64,000 nucleotides of DNA. It comes from Mesaphorura yosii. Its lineage: Eukaryota; Arthropoda; Collembola; Poduromorpha; Tullbergiidae. The translations under genes were made by a program, and so were the position numbers. Within the stretch, counting starts at the first letter, position 1, and every line of letters starts with the position of its first letter. The notes under the pieces were generated by a model. It was not told the DNA's origin and did not search any database. It saw only the letters and a list, made by a program, of their open reading frames with translations. The DNA lies in contig WIXG01000070.1 of assembly GCA_009869945.1 (NCBI GenBank), positions 62,001 through 126,000 of the forward strand. The letters run 5' to 3'. Below are positions 41,243-53,500 of this stretch, in pieces.

Positions 41243-42398
41243 TTACTTGAACAATTGTACCAAGAGCCTCATGGACGTTGACGCGTAGACAACCTCGGCA
41301 TTTCTTTGTAAACCTTCAATCGTCTTCATTGCAACAAGTTCTGGAGTCTGAATAGTGAGGATCGACGGAAACCTTGAGTAAATGCATAACAATTGTCACA
41401 TTATTCAGTTCAAGCTATTACATAATAAGCTGGAGATACGTAAGGCAATTGCTTCTTGCTACCTTGATTTGAATCTGACATTCTTTAGTGATGCAGTCTC
41501 ACAATAGCCTGGGTACACCGTCGTGAATTGAATCTTCGCCGGCTTCTCGCTTGGCTCCCCATCGTCATTGGCTATCGGATGACACGCACAGGATTCGAGT
41601 TCATATTTTAGTGCCTCAATGTAGCCATGAACTGCGTGCTGGGCAGATGAGTATGGCACCAGATTTTTACCACCAAGCAGCAGGCCTCCGACTGCCGAGC
41701 ACAATGTCACAATGTGGCATGTGTGATACGGGCCAAAATCAAGCATGTCAGGCAGAAACTGCCTGATGGTCCAAAACTGAGAGAATACATTGACTTCAAA
41801 GCAGCGAGTGATCTCCTTCGGGTTGTGATTCAGGAACGGGTGACAGGGCAGAATTCCAGCATTGTTTATGAGAACTGTGACTCGGCCGATGTCCCTTCGG
41901 ACCTTTAAGCAATACAAACATTCGCTCATCCATTTATTCACATCATATCAGCAAAAATCAGCAAACGATCGCCGGATTTACTTTATTGGCTACTCGCTCG
42001 ACTTCTGCTCTTTCTGAGACATCCACCGTGTAACTGTACGCTTTCGTCCCATTTTGCTTCAGTTTCCACACAAGTTGATCATTCTCATGCTCATTCAAAT
42101 CCCAGCAGATGATAATTGGCGAAGGTTTGATTTGGCTCAGTTGAATACAGATTTGTTGTCCGATTCCAGATGCAGATCCAGTTACCTGGGTAGACCAAGG
42201 CCATAAATCAGTCAGTTTTAATCGGGGTATCGACCTTCAATGGGTAAAGACAACGGGCTTACGCACAAGAATTACTTCTCCATCTAATGGCTTTAGCGGA
42301 GCAGGAAAAATGAGCTTAATCAATGCTTCCAGAAAGGTGTAGATGACGTAAAGCACCAGATACAAAACACTGCACACGTCTTTCAGAAAAGAGATCAT
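41243..42398 (-). CDS. short-chain dehydrogenase/reductase, HSD17B11/13-like, with altered active site
   Basis: Four exons (42267-42398, 41982-42185, 41463-41902, 41243-41372) give 301 aa, the usual length of the HSD17B11/13 and RDH10 group. An N-terminal hydrophobic anchor (about residues 8-34) is followed by DGEVILVTGSASGIG (cofactor motif 46-53) and NNAG at 125-128. The catalytic Ser region is TLCSAVGG. The YxxxK motif reads YSSAQ at 196-200, so the active-site Lys is Gln (codon CAG). The family-typical TVYPGYCET and TPELVAMKTIEGLQ follow. Known relatives sit on ER or lipid droplets and oxidise retinol or steroids. With Lys lost, activity is doubtful. The first donor is GTGCGT. The stop TAA at 41243-41245 overlaps a perfect donor GTAAGT, so an alternative longer C-terminus is possible. 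Confidence 0.85.
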
Positions 42399-43745
42399 GT
42401 TTTCCTGTTTTGATACTCACGAGCTGGAGGAGAACTTAACGGAGGAGTCTGCTACGCAATTCCCTAATTTTGATTACGAATTACAGAATTCTGGTCATGA
42501 TTTATGGACACGGGGTTTAAGACTTTGAATGGCACTGCTACTAGAACTAAACTCGACGCCAGATTGGAGGTGGATTTTCTCGTGTTCAATGCAATGCAAG
42601 GCAAAATTGCCCACGTCAGCCGCCGGTGTCAACAAATTAATTTCATTAAGGGTTAGTATGTAAATGTTCAAGAGTTATCGATCAATTTCAACTCTCTCGC
42701 TGTCGTAAGTGTAGGCATATTTGGTGTAGCCAACTTATCAACAAGGTCGAGGTCAAAGAGTTATCTAGCCAGGAATTCTCTCATTAAAAGCGTTGCGTTG
42801 AAGTGTCATCATAAAGCAAGGAGGTTGGGCGTTGAGCCTGTGAGTTTTATGAATTTATGCGCATGACCGGAACTTGATGCAAGATGCAGATCTCAAGAGC
42901 AGGGAAGGAGGATGTTTTTCTTTAAAATCAGCTTCACCTCGACGACTTTATTTTGATGATCGACCTTTGAATTTTGGTTGATCACGTTGCACGCTGCAGG
43001 CCAATAGTGTAAAATACTTGCTTGGAATATTACCTTTGTCCCGTAGGATTCCTCTGAAGAAACCGGCGACTTTCCAGACAAAAGTGTACTATTGAAGGAC
43101 AGCAAAAGGCGTGCTTGGAAAAGAAATACAACTCAGGTACTTAATTAGCGAGCAGTGAAGGTGAAAATCATCCACGAGGAATCGGCTTTAGGGCGACCAC
43201 AGTAGAAAATTGTGAACAAATAAATTTTGGTGCAGGTGCTCAATGAGCCAGTAGGCCAAGTGCATTAAGTCTTAATTCATTTCGTGCGGGCGCCCTTCCA
43301 ACATGAGCCTCTTGCCTGTGTCGATTGTGCATTTCTCACCTGCATGATTTTTGCACTTTGCATGATTTCTAAGCTGAACTTGAATCAAAGCAGAGCCTTC
43401 GTGCTTCCGTGCCGCTAAAACAAGCAACAAGCAAGCCACTAATGCCGTACTAGTTCTGAGGTTCTTGAAGGATGTTCATGCTCAGGAAATGTGGCATCTT
43501 GAGGTTTGCCTATCAATGCTAAGAACTGCAACGTGCCAACCAGCTTGAACGTCAGCGCCATGTCCGGTGCAGTGTAGCTCCTGAAACGGAACAAGCAGTC
43601 ATTGTTATTGACATTCGGCAGCGTTCACCTTCATCACCTTGCTGACGAAAACAGTGCAACAGTCCTCGTGGATTGATCTTGAATTAGACCCGGAAAAGCG
43701 CTAAGCAAATCAGCTTCCTGTCGAAACACCTGTCATGTCACGCCA
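42399..43745. other. intergenic, SDR upstream flank
   Basis: About 1.3 kb with no recognisable gene, RNA or repeat. It should include the SDR promoter, as the SDR reads leftwards from 42398. Confidence 0.4.
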
Positions 43746-43747
43746 TA

Positions 43748-45323
43748 CACTGGGTACCAAAAAGATAGGATCAGCCTCATTTCTGGTCACAACCTCTCAG
43801 CGTCTTGTACAATTAAGCTGAAATTTTCCACGCTTATAACACTGAAGCATATTAACTTGAATGCAAAGTTTCAGGCTTTTCTGTTGACTGGTACTGAGCT
43901 CGCAGACAAAAGAACCGAAATGGAGTTTATCAAACGGATAGGATCATTCTAGTTTAAGCTCAGTTTGACGCTTGCATTTGTGCTGTGCGTATCTAACGCT
44001 ACGATGGGAAGATCCACTACCCTGACTGAATTTGAAAGAGGCCAAATCACGACTCTGAACGGCATAGGCTACTCGCAAAGAAGAATTGCTTCTGACATCG
44101 AACGATCACAAAATATAGTGCGAAATTACCTGATTCTGGGCGATCAGTACAACACCAGATTCTCTTCCGGCCATCCAAAAGCTGCAATGGAACGAGATGA
44201 ACGGAAAATTGGTCTGCTGCCAGCGACAGGAAAGTTCTGGGAGAAATACAGAATCTGCTGCCTGTCCAACTTTCCGTGATGACGATTTGGAGGATAATTA
44301 ACAGCATACTGTTTCCAAAGGGGTGCAAAAAGCAAGGTAAACCCCTTCTGACACAAGGCCACATCGATGCGTGTCTGAATTTTTCCAAACAGCACATGGG
44401 CTGGGACAAGGAGTGGCAGCAGGTGGTTTTTTTCGGTCTAGAAGAAATGGAATTTAGGTGGGTCGGACGGCTACAGACATTATTGGCATGACTTAAGGAC
44501 GGAACCGAAATTTTTCACAAAAAGACAGAAGGGTATGTGTAAATACGTAAATTCAGCAGACACGCTACGTGTAATTTAAATTTAAATAATGCGAAATTTC
44601 CGCGATCGCGGTGGTGGTGGATATCGTGTTCTGGGGTGGTTTAACAAATAACGGAAAGACCGAAGTGGCCGAAATATCGCTATACCTGAACTCAGACGGC
44701 TATCAGACCATTCTGAAAAATTACTTAATTAAGGTTGGGAGGAAAATAGCCTAAACAAAATGGATATTTCATCAAGATAATGCATCCAGATATCGTTCAA
44801 AGAGCACAATGACGTGGTTTAACTCGAAGAACCCAAGGTATTGGATTGACCAGGTAGGAGATCGGACTTAAATCCTATCGAGAAACTTTGGAGCTATCTA
44901 GCAAGACATGTTTATGGCCATGGGACTAATATAGGAACATTGCGGAGTTGAAAAGTGCAATACCGACTGTTTGGTTCAAGTTGTCTTTAGATTACTTGCG
45001 TAACATAATGATGTTAATGAAAAATAGGACGAAACGATTCTGAACAGAGTATGCACATTACTGAAAGAATTAACTTCGAATTTTGGGTTGGTTACATTTG
45101 CGAAGCAACTGAAAAAGATTGAAATGATGCTATCTATTTGATACAACCGGGTTCAGGATTTTTGTTTATAAGTCGCTGTTCAGGATACAGAAAATTCTGA
45201 AGCTTTGCACTATTGTCGATACTAGTGTATGATCAAAGTGTGGAAAGCTTGGTACTGATACGACAAGACACTAAGAGGTTATGAGAATAAATGTAGCCGA
45301 CCCTATCTTATTGATACCCAGTG
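43748..45323 (+). mobile_element. Tc1-family DNA transposon, decayed, with about 210-bp terminal inverted repeats
   Basis: The element is 1,576 bp, flanked by TA on both sides (43746-43747 and 45324-45325). The ends start CACTGGGTAYCAA. The left arm (43748 to about 43960) is an imperfect inverted copy of the right arm (about 45115-45323). They share, among others, AGATAGG, AACCTCT, GTGTCTTGT-like and TATCAAA blocks in the same order. Between them lies a transposase remnant. The long arms resemble the IR/DR type of Tc1 elements. Divergence between the arms suggests an old copy. Confidence 0.85.
44004..45080 (+). pseudogene. Tc1-like transposase remnant
   Basis: The frame opens with MGRSTTLTEFERGQI and GYSQRRIASDI, the N-terminal helix-turn-helix DNA-binding region of Tc1 transposases. 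The frame then breaks repeatedly by stops and shifts. Recognisable catalytic remnants remain: FHQDNAS near 44768-44788 (second acidic residue of the DDE triad) and DLNPIEKLWSYLARHVYG at 44865-44918 (third acidic residue at 44880). The region expected for the first Asp is degraded (VVFFGLEEMEF). It cannot encode an active transposase. It sits inside the inverted-repeat-bounded element. Confidence 0.85.
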
Positions 45324-45484
45324 TATTTTGCCTCATGTCACAACCTCGTGCAAAGTCTACGTGTTCCATGTGGTTCATTGTTATATTCGCGGCATCCTTT
45401 CTTGAGGTCAGACCAGCGGAGTACGTGACTGGTCCATTAATCCAACAAGGCGAACAACAATGAAAATTCCGAGCAAGGTGAGTC

Positions 45485-46126
45485 CGTAGACAACCAGAAC
45501 TGAGACACCTACTTCGTAGGCACCCGAACTTATAAACGCGAAGGTATGAACTTAACCATAGACACTTCAACTCAAACGCGAGCTTAGACAAGTCTGAACT
45601 TAGACAACAATGAACGTAGAGAGGCATGAGAGTCAACAGTCAGTAACGTAGACAATCTGTAGAATCGAAAAATGCAGACAAGTGCATGAATCCGGTCTCG
45701 AAATCAGTCATGATTGTTGTAGGATTTAAATGAGTGCTTTGTGCAGCCGCAAGACTCTTGACATTCTGCAAAAGTTGAGTGTACATTTTTCCCGTTATTT
45801 TGGTAATACTGCAAACACGCACTATTGCCCACTGTTTAATATGATAATTTATTTTTTGTTTGGGTCTATAAATTATAAGAATTCATTTATTTAAAAAATT
45901 ATCGAACTAAACTAATGAGACTGATGAGACTGTATACTCTTGCTATTAGTCTATTTTTGTCTCGATTCGCACGCCTCTCTACGTTCATGGCTTCCTATAT
46001 TCATTGTTGTCTTCGTCTAGGCTTGTCTAAGTTCGCGTTTGTGAAATGTCTAAGGTTAAATTTATACCTTCGCGTTTATAAGTTCAGGTGTCTAAGAAGT
46101 AGGTGTCTCAGTTCTGGTTGTCTACG
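45485..46126. repeat. fold-back inverted-repeat element rich in TAGACA units
   Basis: Left arm 45485 to about 45629 and right arm about 45966-46126 are inverted copies at roughly 80% similarity, with an indel of about 20 bp, around a 336-bp centre. The ends read CGTAGACAACCAGAACTGAG. Within each arm a short unit close to TTAGACA or GTAGACA recurs every 10-25 bp. There is no coding capacity. No clear target duplication was found: AGTC flanks the left side and AAAT the right. It begins 160 bp after the Tc1 element, so this is a repeat cluster. It may be a non-autonomous fold-back transposon or an inverted satellite-like array. Confidence 0.7.
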
Positions 46127-49100
46127 AAATCACATGGAATTGAAAATTCAAAACCAAAATCAACGATATAGTCAAGGCTAAGGATAAGACGCTTGGAGAC
46201 ATTTTATTTTGTCTTGTAGGCCGCTGCGTGATTGCGCATGGAATCAAACCGGACACGCACTGATGTGAGACTAACGACTTATACAGACACAGTCTTTGGA
46301 GGTCGCCTTCAATAGCTAAACGTGTTTTACACCGCAACCCATGATTTAAAATAGTAAAAGTGCCTTTCGAATTCCCCATGAACTTGAACTTAATTAAGTT
46401 GTGAATCGCATTGAACACCGAGTCAAAAATTCAATTGACCATGGCATTGACACCTTTTTTGAAACGTTTAGCAAGTTAGGTTGTCATTTTTTGCATTCAA
46501 TTCTCAATTTTTTCCAGACGCAATTTATTTTGTGCATGCTGTCAGAACGTGAGTGAAAAACCTGAACTCCTGCATTTCAATTTTTTTAAAAAGCATTTTC
46601 GTTTGACATGGAACTGGAATGCTTATTCCATCATTCCACGAAGTATGATGTAATCTTGACTAATTATCCGGCTCTGACGTCTGTGCTGTCCCCGTGCGCG
46701 GCGGACATTTCACACGCAGCTGCACGCTGCAATTAAATTACTGAGCCCAAACCTGAGTGCCCAGGAAGATAATCACACAACGTTACTCTCAATTTATTGG
46801 TTCATTACATAAGTCCAATTCACGTTCAAGTCAAGCTGGACAACGTTTTTTACGACTTGCATGCACGACTTACGAAGTCTCATGTCGAAGATGCCTGCAC
46901 GTGGAGAATAAATTGTGGCCTTGTCTGATTGCTAACTACAGTCGGAGCTGCTGCAGGAGGAAACTCTGACTGGGTTCAATTTTTCGAGGTGCAGCCTCAC
47001 GCAAATGGCTTTATGTGCCACATTCCATTAATTATTCCTCTCATAATTATTAAGCAGTCAATTTAATATTGTCGGCACAATTTCCTTATCTTTCATGAGC
47101 ATTGCCTCCGAGTATTGTGAGAAATTCGTGTTTCGTGCATGCTCAAACAAAGTCCGCTGACTGTTTCTGAAACTGATTTGTTTACCCATTCTTTTCTTGA
47201 ATTTAAACACGAATGCTCTGGCACACGAACTGCTCAAGCCTTATCATTACGAGAAAAGGCTTGGCATTGACAATTTGAGCTAATTATCAGGTATATTAAT
47301 CAATTCATGTGCGTCTCTCTTTGCTTGAGCATTTCGAATTTCCAACTGAATCAAAGCAATAAATATTTCATGCGTAATTACAAAGTCCAGAATTTCCTAA
47401 ATAAAACAATATATTCAATGAGACATGTGACTTGATTTGAATTTTCGATGGTGGATCATGTACCATAGACGATTTTCGTAACTGGTTACTGCCCTTGTGT
47501 TGTTGCGAAACTGATCAGTTGACTTGCCTGACCGTTACGCTATGATGCACATCGTACGTAATAGCAAAACAAATTTTACAGTGATGGCAATGGTTTTCCA
47601 AGATTTGCTTCAATTACGCCAGCACCGGCGAACCCACGAGCAATTACAGCGGCTGAACTGCGTGCATACTCACGCCCTACAAATGCTACAAAGTAAGCTG
47701 CAATAAAGTTGAGACTCGAGCTTGCCCAATTTGCGTCATTTACGCGAAAAAAAATGTTCCCTCTTCCTTAATTCACCTTCATCCTTCACGCGCGCGTTAC
47801 ACGCAGGCAGACAAGCAGGACCAGGCCATTTACATCAAGAAGGCCATCGACGTTTGAATTTCAAGTTCGTATTTATGTAACAGTATCACGCACGTATACA
47901 TCGCACCGTGTGCAACGCAACAATACGGCAATGTCATGTAATTAACGTAATCGTATTCAAAAAACGAAGAGCCAGAGCTTAATTGTTGTGCAATTCGCTC
48001 ATCGCATCACAGCCAAATCTTGTACTTTCAACTTCAAGAGCCGATTATTGCACGTTTGCGTTCGTATTCAGGTGCATTTTATGCCTACATGATTATACAC
48101 CCGAAATTTGCTACGAGAAATCAGTCACAAAACTGGAAAACCCAGGCGAATAGAGGAACCATTGACTCTAGCGATTTCGAGAGAATTACTCGTTTCTAAT
48201 CACGGGACAAAGTCCATACGTCAAGAACCCGTCCGTGCTATTTTTTCGTCGGATCTCACACGTCTACTACTTGCAGTGTTCGCATGAATCCATCATCGAA
48301 CTGTTCGCAGCATCGAATGGTTAATCATGTCAAGTTCATTCGCTTTGTGCAAGCACGACTAAGAAGCTCTCAGACGAGTTTTATAGTAAGGTTATCATAT
48401 GTGCAGAACTTGTCCCAATTTTTTATGGAAAAACCATTTGCACATCTTCTTAACATGCTGAAAAAGTTTTATGTCCGAAATCAAGCTTCTGTCTGCTTAA
48501 TGGACGCGAAGTGTACGAAACACACTTCAAATCGCACGACTTCTTAACGAGGTGTCAACTTCTGCCGATTTTTTCAGCTAACACTTTACCTCTTCTCCTT
48601 CGAATGAAATTTTACGTGACTGATTGACAGAGATTCACGTGTGATTGTAGTGAATAGAATTTACATTCAGAACCGGCGCTGAAGGCCGGACTCGCTGGAC
48701 TGGACCTTGCTGAAAGTTTAGCGCATTAATTCTCGGACCTCAGACAAATCTCCGGGTCGTCTTAGCGGTAATAATTAATTAAACCGGACCAGTCGTCATA
48801 TTTCTTCGTCGTATCGCTGGGCATGAGTTCACAGATGAAATAATCCTGGGCAAAAAATATCGACAACAATGCATGTAGTTTCCAGCATTCGCAATATTTA
48901 CCAGTTTACTGACATCATTCTGTCGTAGCTTTCCAATCCTCTGGATTGGGATTTACGCAAAAAGGGTAGAAGGCATGGCCTTTGAGGCTGCCGGGGCAAA
49001 AAAAACGTAGGAGCTCTTCCTTACAGGCCTCCGACATTCGGCTACGCTACTTGCGTGCATTATAAAAAGTGATGAGATAATTTTTTGCTTACGTAGGTGC

Positions 49101-50297
49101 AAAGTTTCTGGATCATGTCAAGAATTCACAGAAACCCCAGCTTTATGCAAGAAGTATTACAGCAGAAAGGCTAGCTCGACAGCCGACAATTAGAGGCAAA
49201 AAATGTAAATAATATAATTCCATGTTCCTTGGGTTTTACTTACCTGAAAAAATAACCTGTCTTAATGGCAATGCTGCTAGGCTTCAGCGGCTAGTCGACC
49301 ATCATAATGAGAACCAGGGGAACTAACGATCCAAAGATCGTCATCAAAGGAAGAAATCACAATCAGCAGTTGTTTTTATGAAAGCTCATGCACTTGATGG
49401 CTTAATTGAATCTGAAATCGCGACCTGGAGTCCCTGTCCACATGCACATGGATTTACACGCGCTGTTTCCAGCACTGGCCATCCTGCATGAGGCATCCCT
49501 GGACTAAGAAGTCACCGCCAAGCGTCCGGCCAAGTACATAGTTCACGGATGCGGTGCAAATTTCCACATGTTCGCACAATAAAGGCACATGCAGGATGCA
49601 TTGTTGACAGAAGCCATTAAGGGAGCTGACTGACGTCCAAACTTTAGCCCCGGCTAAAGCGTCAGTGAGATTTGGCTATCCCACAATTTTGCAATGAATT
49701 TCTCAATTACGGAGGGTTGGCGGGCGGCCGAATTTTCACACGCTGCGACTATCACAGTTAAGATTCTGCATCAGTTTACCCTTAAATGGTACCACGATGG
49801 CACGATACCACGATCTAAGTGGATGCATCCAATTGTTTTGTTGCTGCAGCCATACAATCCACAAAAACAGGCTAGCCTACGTATCTCCATGTAGCAGCAG
49901 CAACAATACGCTCATACAGTTTCTCACGTATGAGCCCATTCTTCATAAAAGGGAGTCGCACACAATCGCCAAGCATCAGAGTTGATTCTGAAGACAAGTC
50001 AACTTGTCTTGCCTCTTAACTTCTCACCTCCCAGCCACGACTCGCTCAGTTTGCAAACAGCATTGCAATCTGCAAATGAAGATTGTTCAATTCCTAAGGC
50101 CAAGCCAAGTCTCAGCAGTTTTCACGTACTACTTTCGGTTTTAAAGAAATTAAGAGAAAAATAAGATTTCAGTCTTAATTGTTCCCAGCATAAACGAAGC
50201 AGCAGCACTTTTTCTTTCGATTCGCGAACCATAACGCTTCAGTCGGTCATATTTTACGTTTTCATAGAAAGTTTTCGACGCGCACTTAAAGTCAAAA
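46127..50297. other. gene-poor region
   Basis: Over 4 kb of AT-rich sequence with no conserved coding signal or RNA gene seen on either strand. Around 49.3-49.7 kb there is coding-like but stop-broken sequence on the plus strand that I could not identify, perhaps an old repeat. The rest appears non-functional or regulatory. Confidence 0.35.
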
Positions 50298-50514
50298 ATG
50301 GAATTAATAGAAAATCGTCGTACTTGTGACTCCTTCATCGTAAACAATAAACCACTCTACAACGGAATTTCTCATCATAATGGTCATTACACGAGCTCAG
50401 CGGCTATCACCATTCAGCAGCAGCAGTCGCCTGTCGCAGTCGCTGTTGTTTCGCCCTCACCAACCGTGCGAGATGCTTCCTACTTGGAGCAGCACCACAA
50501 AAACCACGCAACAA
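50298..50514 (+). CDS. candidate upstream coding exon of HMGCR
   Basis: ATG at 50298 in good context (AAAATGG) opens 72 codons plus one base to a donor AA|GTAAGC. The sequence is low-complexity (QQQQSP, VAVAVV, HHKNH). Its phase (1 base left over) fits the acceptor at 54180 exactly: joined, the frame stays open through the HMGCR start codon. The fit has a one-in-three chance of being accidental and the peptide resembles nothing known, so this may be a spurious ORF or an exon of another gene. Confidence 0.25.
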
Positions 50515-53500
50515 GTAAGCAACAATTCCTTACCTTCTAGAATCGTAGAATGGGAATAGAGAAAGATATACTTTAGCGGTAAAGTTTTGACCGGATGCAA
50601 GTTGAGAAAAATTCCAAGTGCTTTGATAGGCGAAAAATCTCATGATTCTGCCAGATCGAAATTATTCGCGAGCTTTGCATAATTTTTCTGTGAAATCATT
50701 GAACATGGCAAAATACTCTGATCCATAACCATAAACTAGGCTTGCTAGTTACGAAATTAAGCATAGAGTCGCGACGTCAGTTGAATCAGTTTTACAGTTA
50801 CGCATCTGTATGCATTTATGCAGTGCACCGTGACTAAGTAGTGAATGCCAAGTCAGTCAGTCAATCATTTAGTCGTTGCAATGGAAAAATACATTGCGAA
50901 GTTCAAGCGTAAACTTAATCTTATGAACTCACTCATTTACCACCGCCAGACATATTTGCACAGTACGCGAATGTCTATTATTAGACTCAGGCTACAGAAC
51001 AATGCATGTAAAATGCACAACAATGCAGTCGCAGTCAGTCAAGTGTCTTCATCTTTGTGGACGGGATCTAGGTCACTAAACAGTAGCATGCACAGCAACA
51101 CCAGCACATTTGCACCTTTGACTGCTTGACTCTTGACTTCCCCATTCAACAATTGCGAATATTTGCTGTTGATGCTGTTGTATTTCATCCCTGACAATGA
51201 CCAGCTGTGCCCCGCAGTCTCGCCTCGTCTTTTTGCATTAATTTACGTTTATGATTACGATTATTGCAGCAATATTAATTTCGCGTGTCGCAAAAAGAGC
51301 AAAGAGTAAATTTTGAAACTTTACGAGAAGGTTGGCGATTACGTGTGCAAATTCACTTCATGCATCATAGGAGTACTTAATTGCATTCGAGATCTGAGTT
51401 ATCTGAGTGGGATGACAAATTCCAGAGAAAAGAGCGGTTGGCACAAATATTTGAAGGATCAATATTATGCATTGGCTTGGACATGAAATGATGACATAAT
51501 CACAGACTCGTATTCTCGATGATGCCAACAGTAATGAATCACCAACTTCAATTGCAAGACTCGTTAATGTTCTCTTCCTACGGAGCTTGAACGGTTCTCG
51601 CTGTGGACAAATTCCCAAAGGCGCAAATAGTTAATAGGAACTGGGTTTTCCGATGGTCAAAGTCAAACCAAAAGCTTCCTTTCACAGCGCAGCGTAGCAG
51701 CAACGCATCACTGAAGCCGGCTTTGGAAATAACGAGGAATATTCAACAAGATAATGCATTATGGCATTATAAGATTGACAACAACAAAATCAGGAGCATG
51801 GGATAACGTTGCATGACGTGCGAAATTTACATGGGAAACATCAGTACCAGTGATTCAGGTGGAGAGGGAATTCCAGACTCTCATTGCCAGGCTTGGCAAT
51901 GACAAAAGGCGCCCAGTTATAAGCAAAAACCTTTGCTAATAAGAACAATGCGGCATCATCAAAAGTTCTCAGTTCTTAGCCTACCGGCATAGCATTTAAC
52001 ATCAGAAACCTGAAACTTACGCCGGTGTCGCTCGCTCTATCGTTGATGAACATTTAACTGCATCTTCATGGACGATTGACATTGCCAAAACTTGAACGAA
52101 GCTAAAGGCACATGGCAAGGACAGTGCAGTGGCTCTGTGACAGTGACAATATGCTCGTGGAACATTCGATTTCTTTGAACTACTTAAATTGTGAAGGCCG
52201 GACGAGTAATTAAGCCCTGAGACGTCAGCATTGTCGAGTATCGTCAACGGAATGTGAGCATTTCTATCAGTACCGTCAGATTTCAAATCAAGCATCATTG
52301 AATCAAGGCCTCGACTTGAATTCGGCGTGCGTGTGTGCTGGTGCACTCGTGTAATGGCGAGAGTCCTGTCCTGTTTATGGTCTGGCAGCCACAGCTTGTG
52401 TTTACAGTTATTCAATGAATGAAGATGCATTTAGGAATCTGAGACGGATATAGATATAACAGCAACATCAACAGGTTGATTACTTTCACTTCCTGTTCGA
52501 CATGTGCGTGTAGCCACCTTCGCCCTATCACGTACACCCATCTGATTAACATGTCTTCTGTGCTGCGCCATGGCTTACCGCGTGTCCTGTTCCTGTAGTA
52601 TGACATGGCTCAGCTTCCCAAGCGAATCGGTGTTTTGCCGATAAAGTGCACATAAAATTCACAGAATTCGCATTCAGGTTGGGATTTAATTATCTAAACA
52701 TTACGCTTAACAGTTTAGTTTAGCTTATGCAACACTTCTGAACACGGTATGACTCTGCCCACGCGTCTGGTATTAAGCGCTTAACGCTTGACCGCTGTTA
52801 CGAGTGACAATAACCTCTAAAACCACAAGGGCTTGCTGTGCCGCGCGCTGCTGAGTGGTCCATTGCGCAAAAACAATGTGAACGCGAGGGATTACTACAA
52901 AGTGGCGAGTACAGGTTCTCAAACCACAATTACACATCTTGGCAAAATCTTTTAATCCTCTTTTTGATTCTCGTACTTATTAAGTGTCTTTACTATTATT
53001 GCAAGTGAATCACAGCATTTCATCAGAACGATCACCGAGTTGGTCGATGGCATGATGGCAGGTTAGCCATGGCATGGCTCATGGTCGCATGAGACGATGT
53101 ACCCAAAAGTCAAGTCAATCTCAAGTTGGCCAGAAAATCATGTTTCTCGTGCATGGTTATTGCTGCTTTATGAAGTGATGATGACCTGCAAGAAGATAGA
53201 CGGCTCGGCCGCTGCCTGTCAGTCAGTTAGACAACCTGACTCTGACTCGCAACTCGGCATCATGCATGCACGAAATCATGAGACTCGATTGTGTGATACA
53301 ATTTTGTAAACACAAACCGTATTCGTATTCGTATCATTTCATAAGTCATTAAAAGGAGAGCCAGTCTCATTCTCATCGCATAACGCCAAAGACGCGGCAC
53401 AAAGATTTGTTAGTCTGTAGTTTGCAAAAGTTTCCATCATCTGCGCCTTTGGAGCGCAAGTCTTTGAGAATTGCGCAAGAATACCGTGCAAAAGGCAGGA

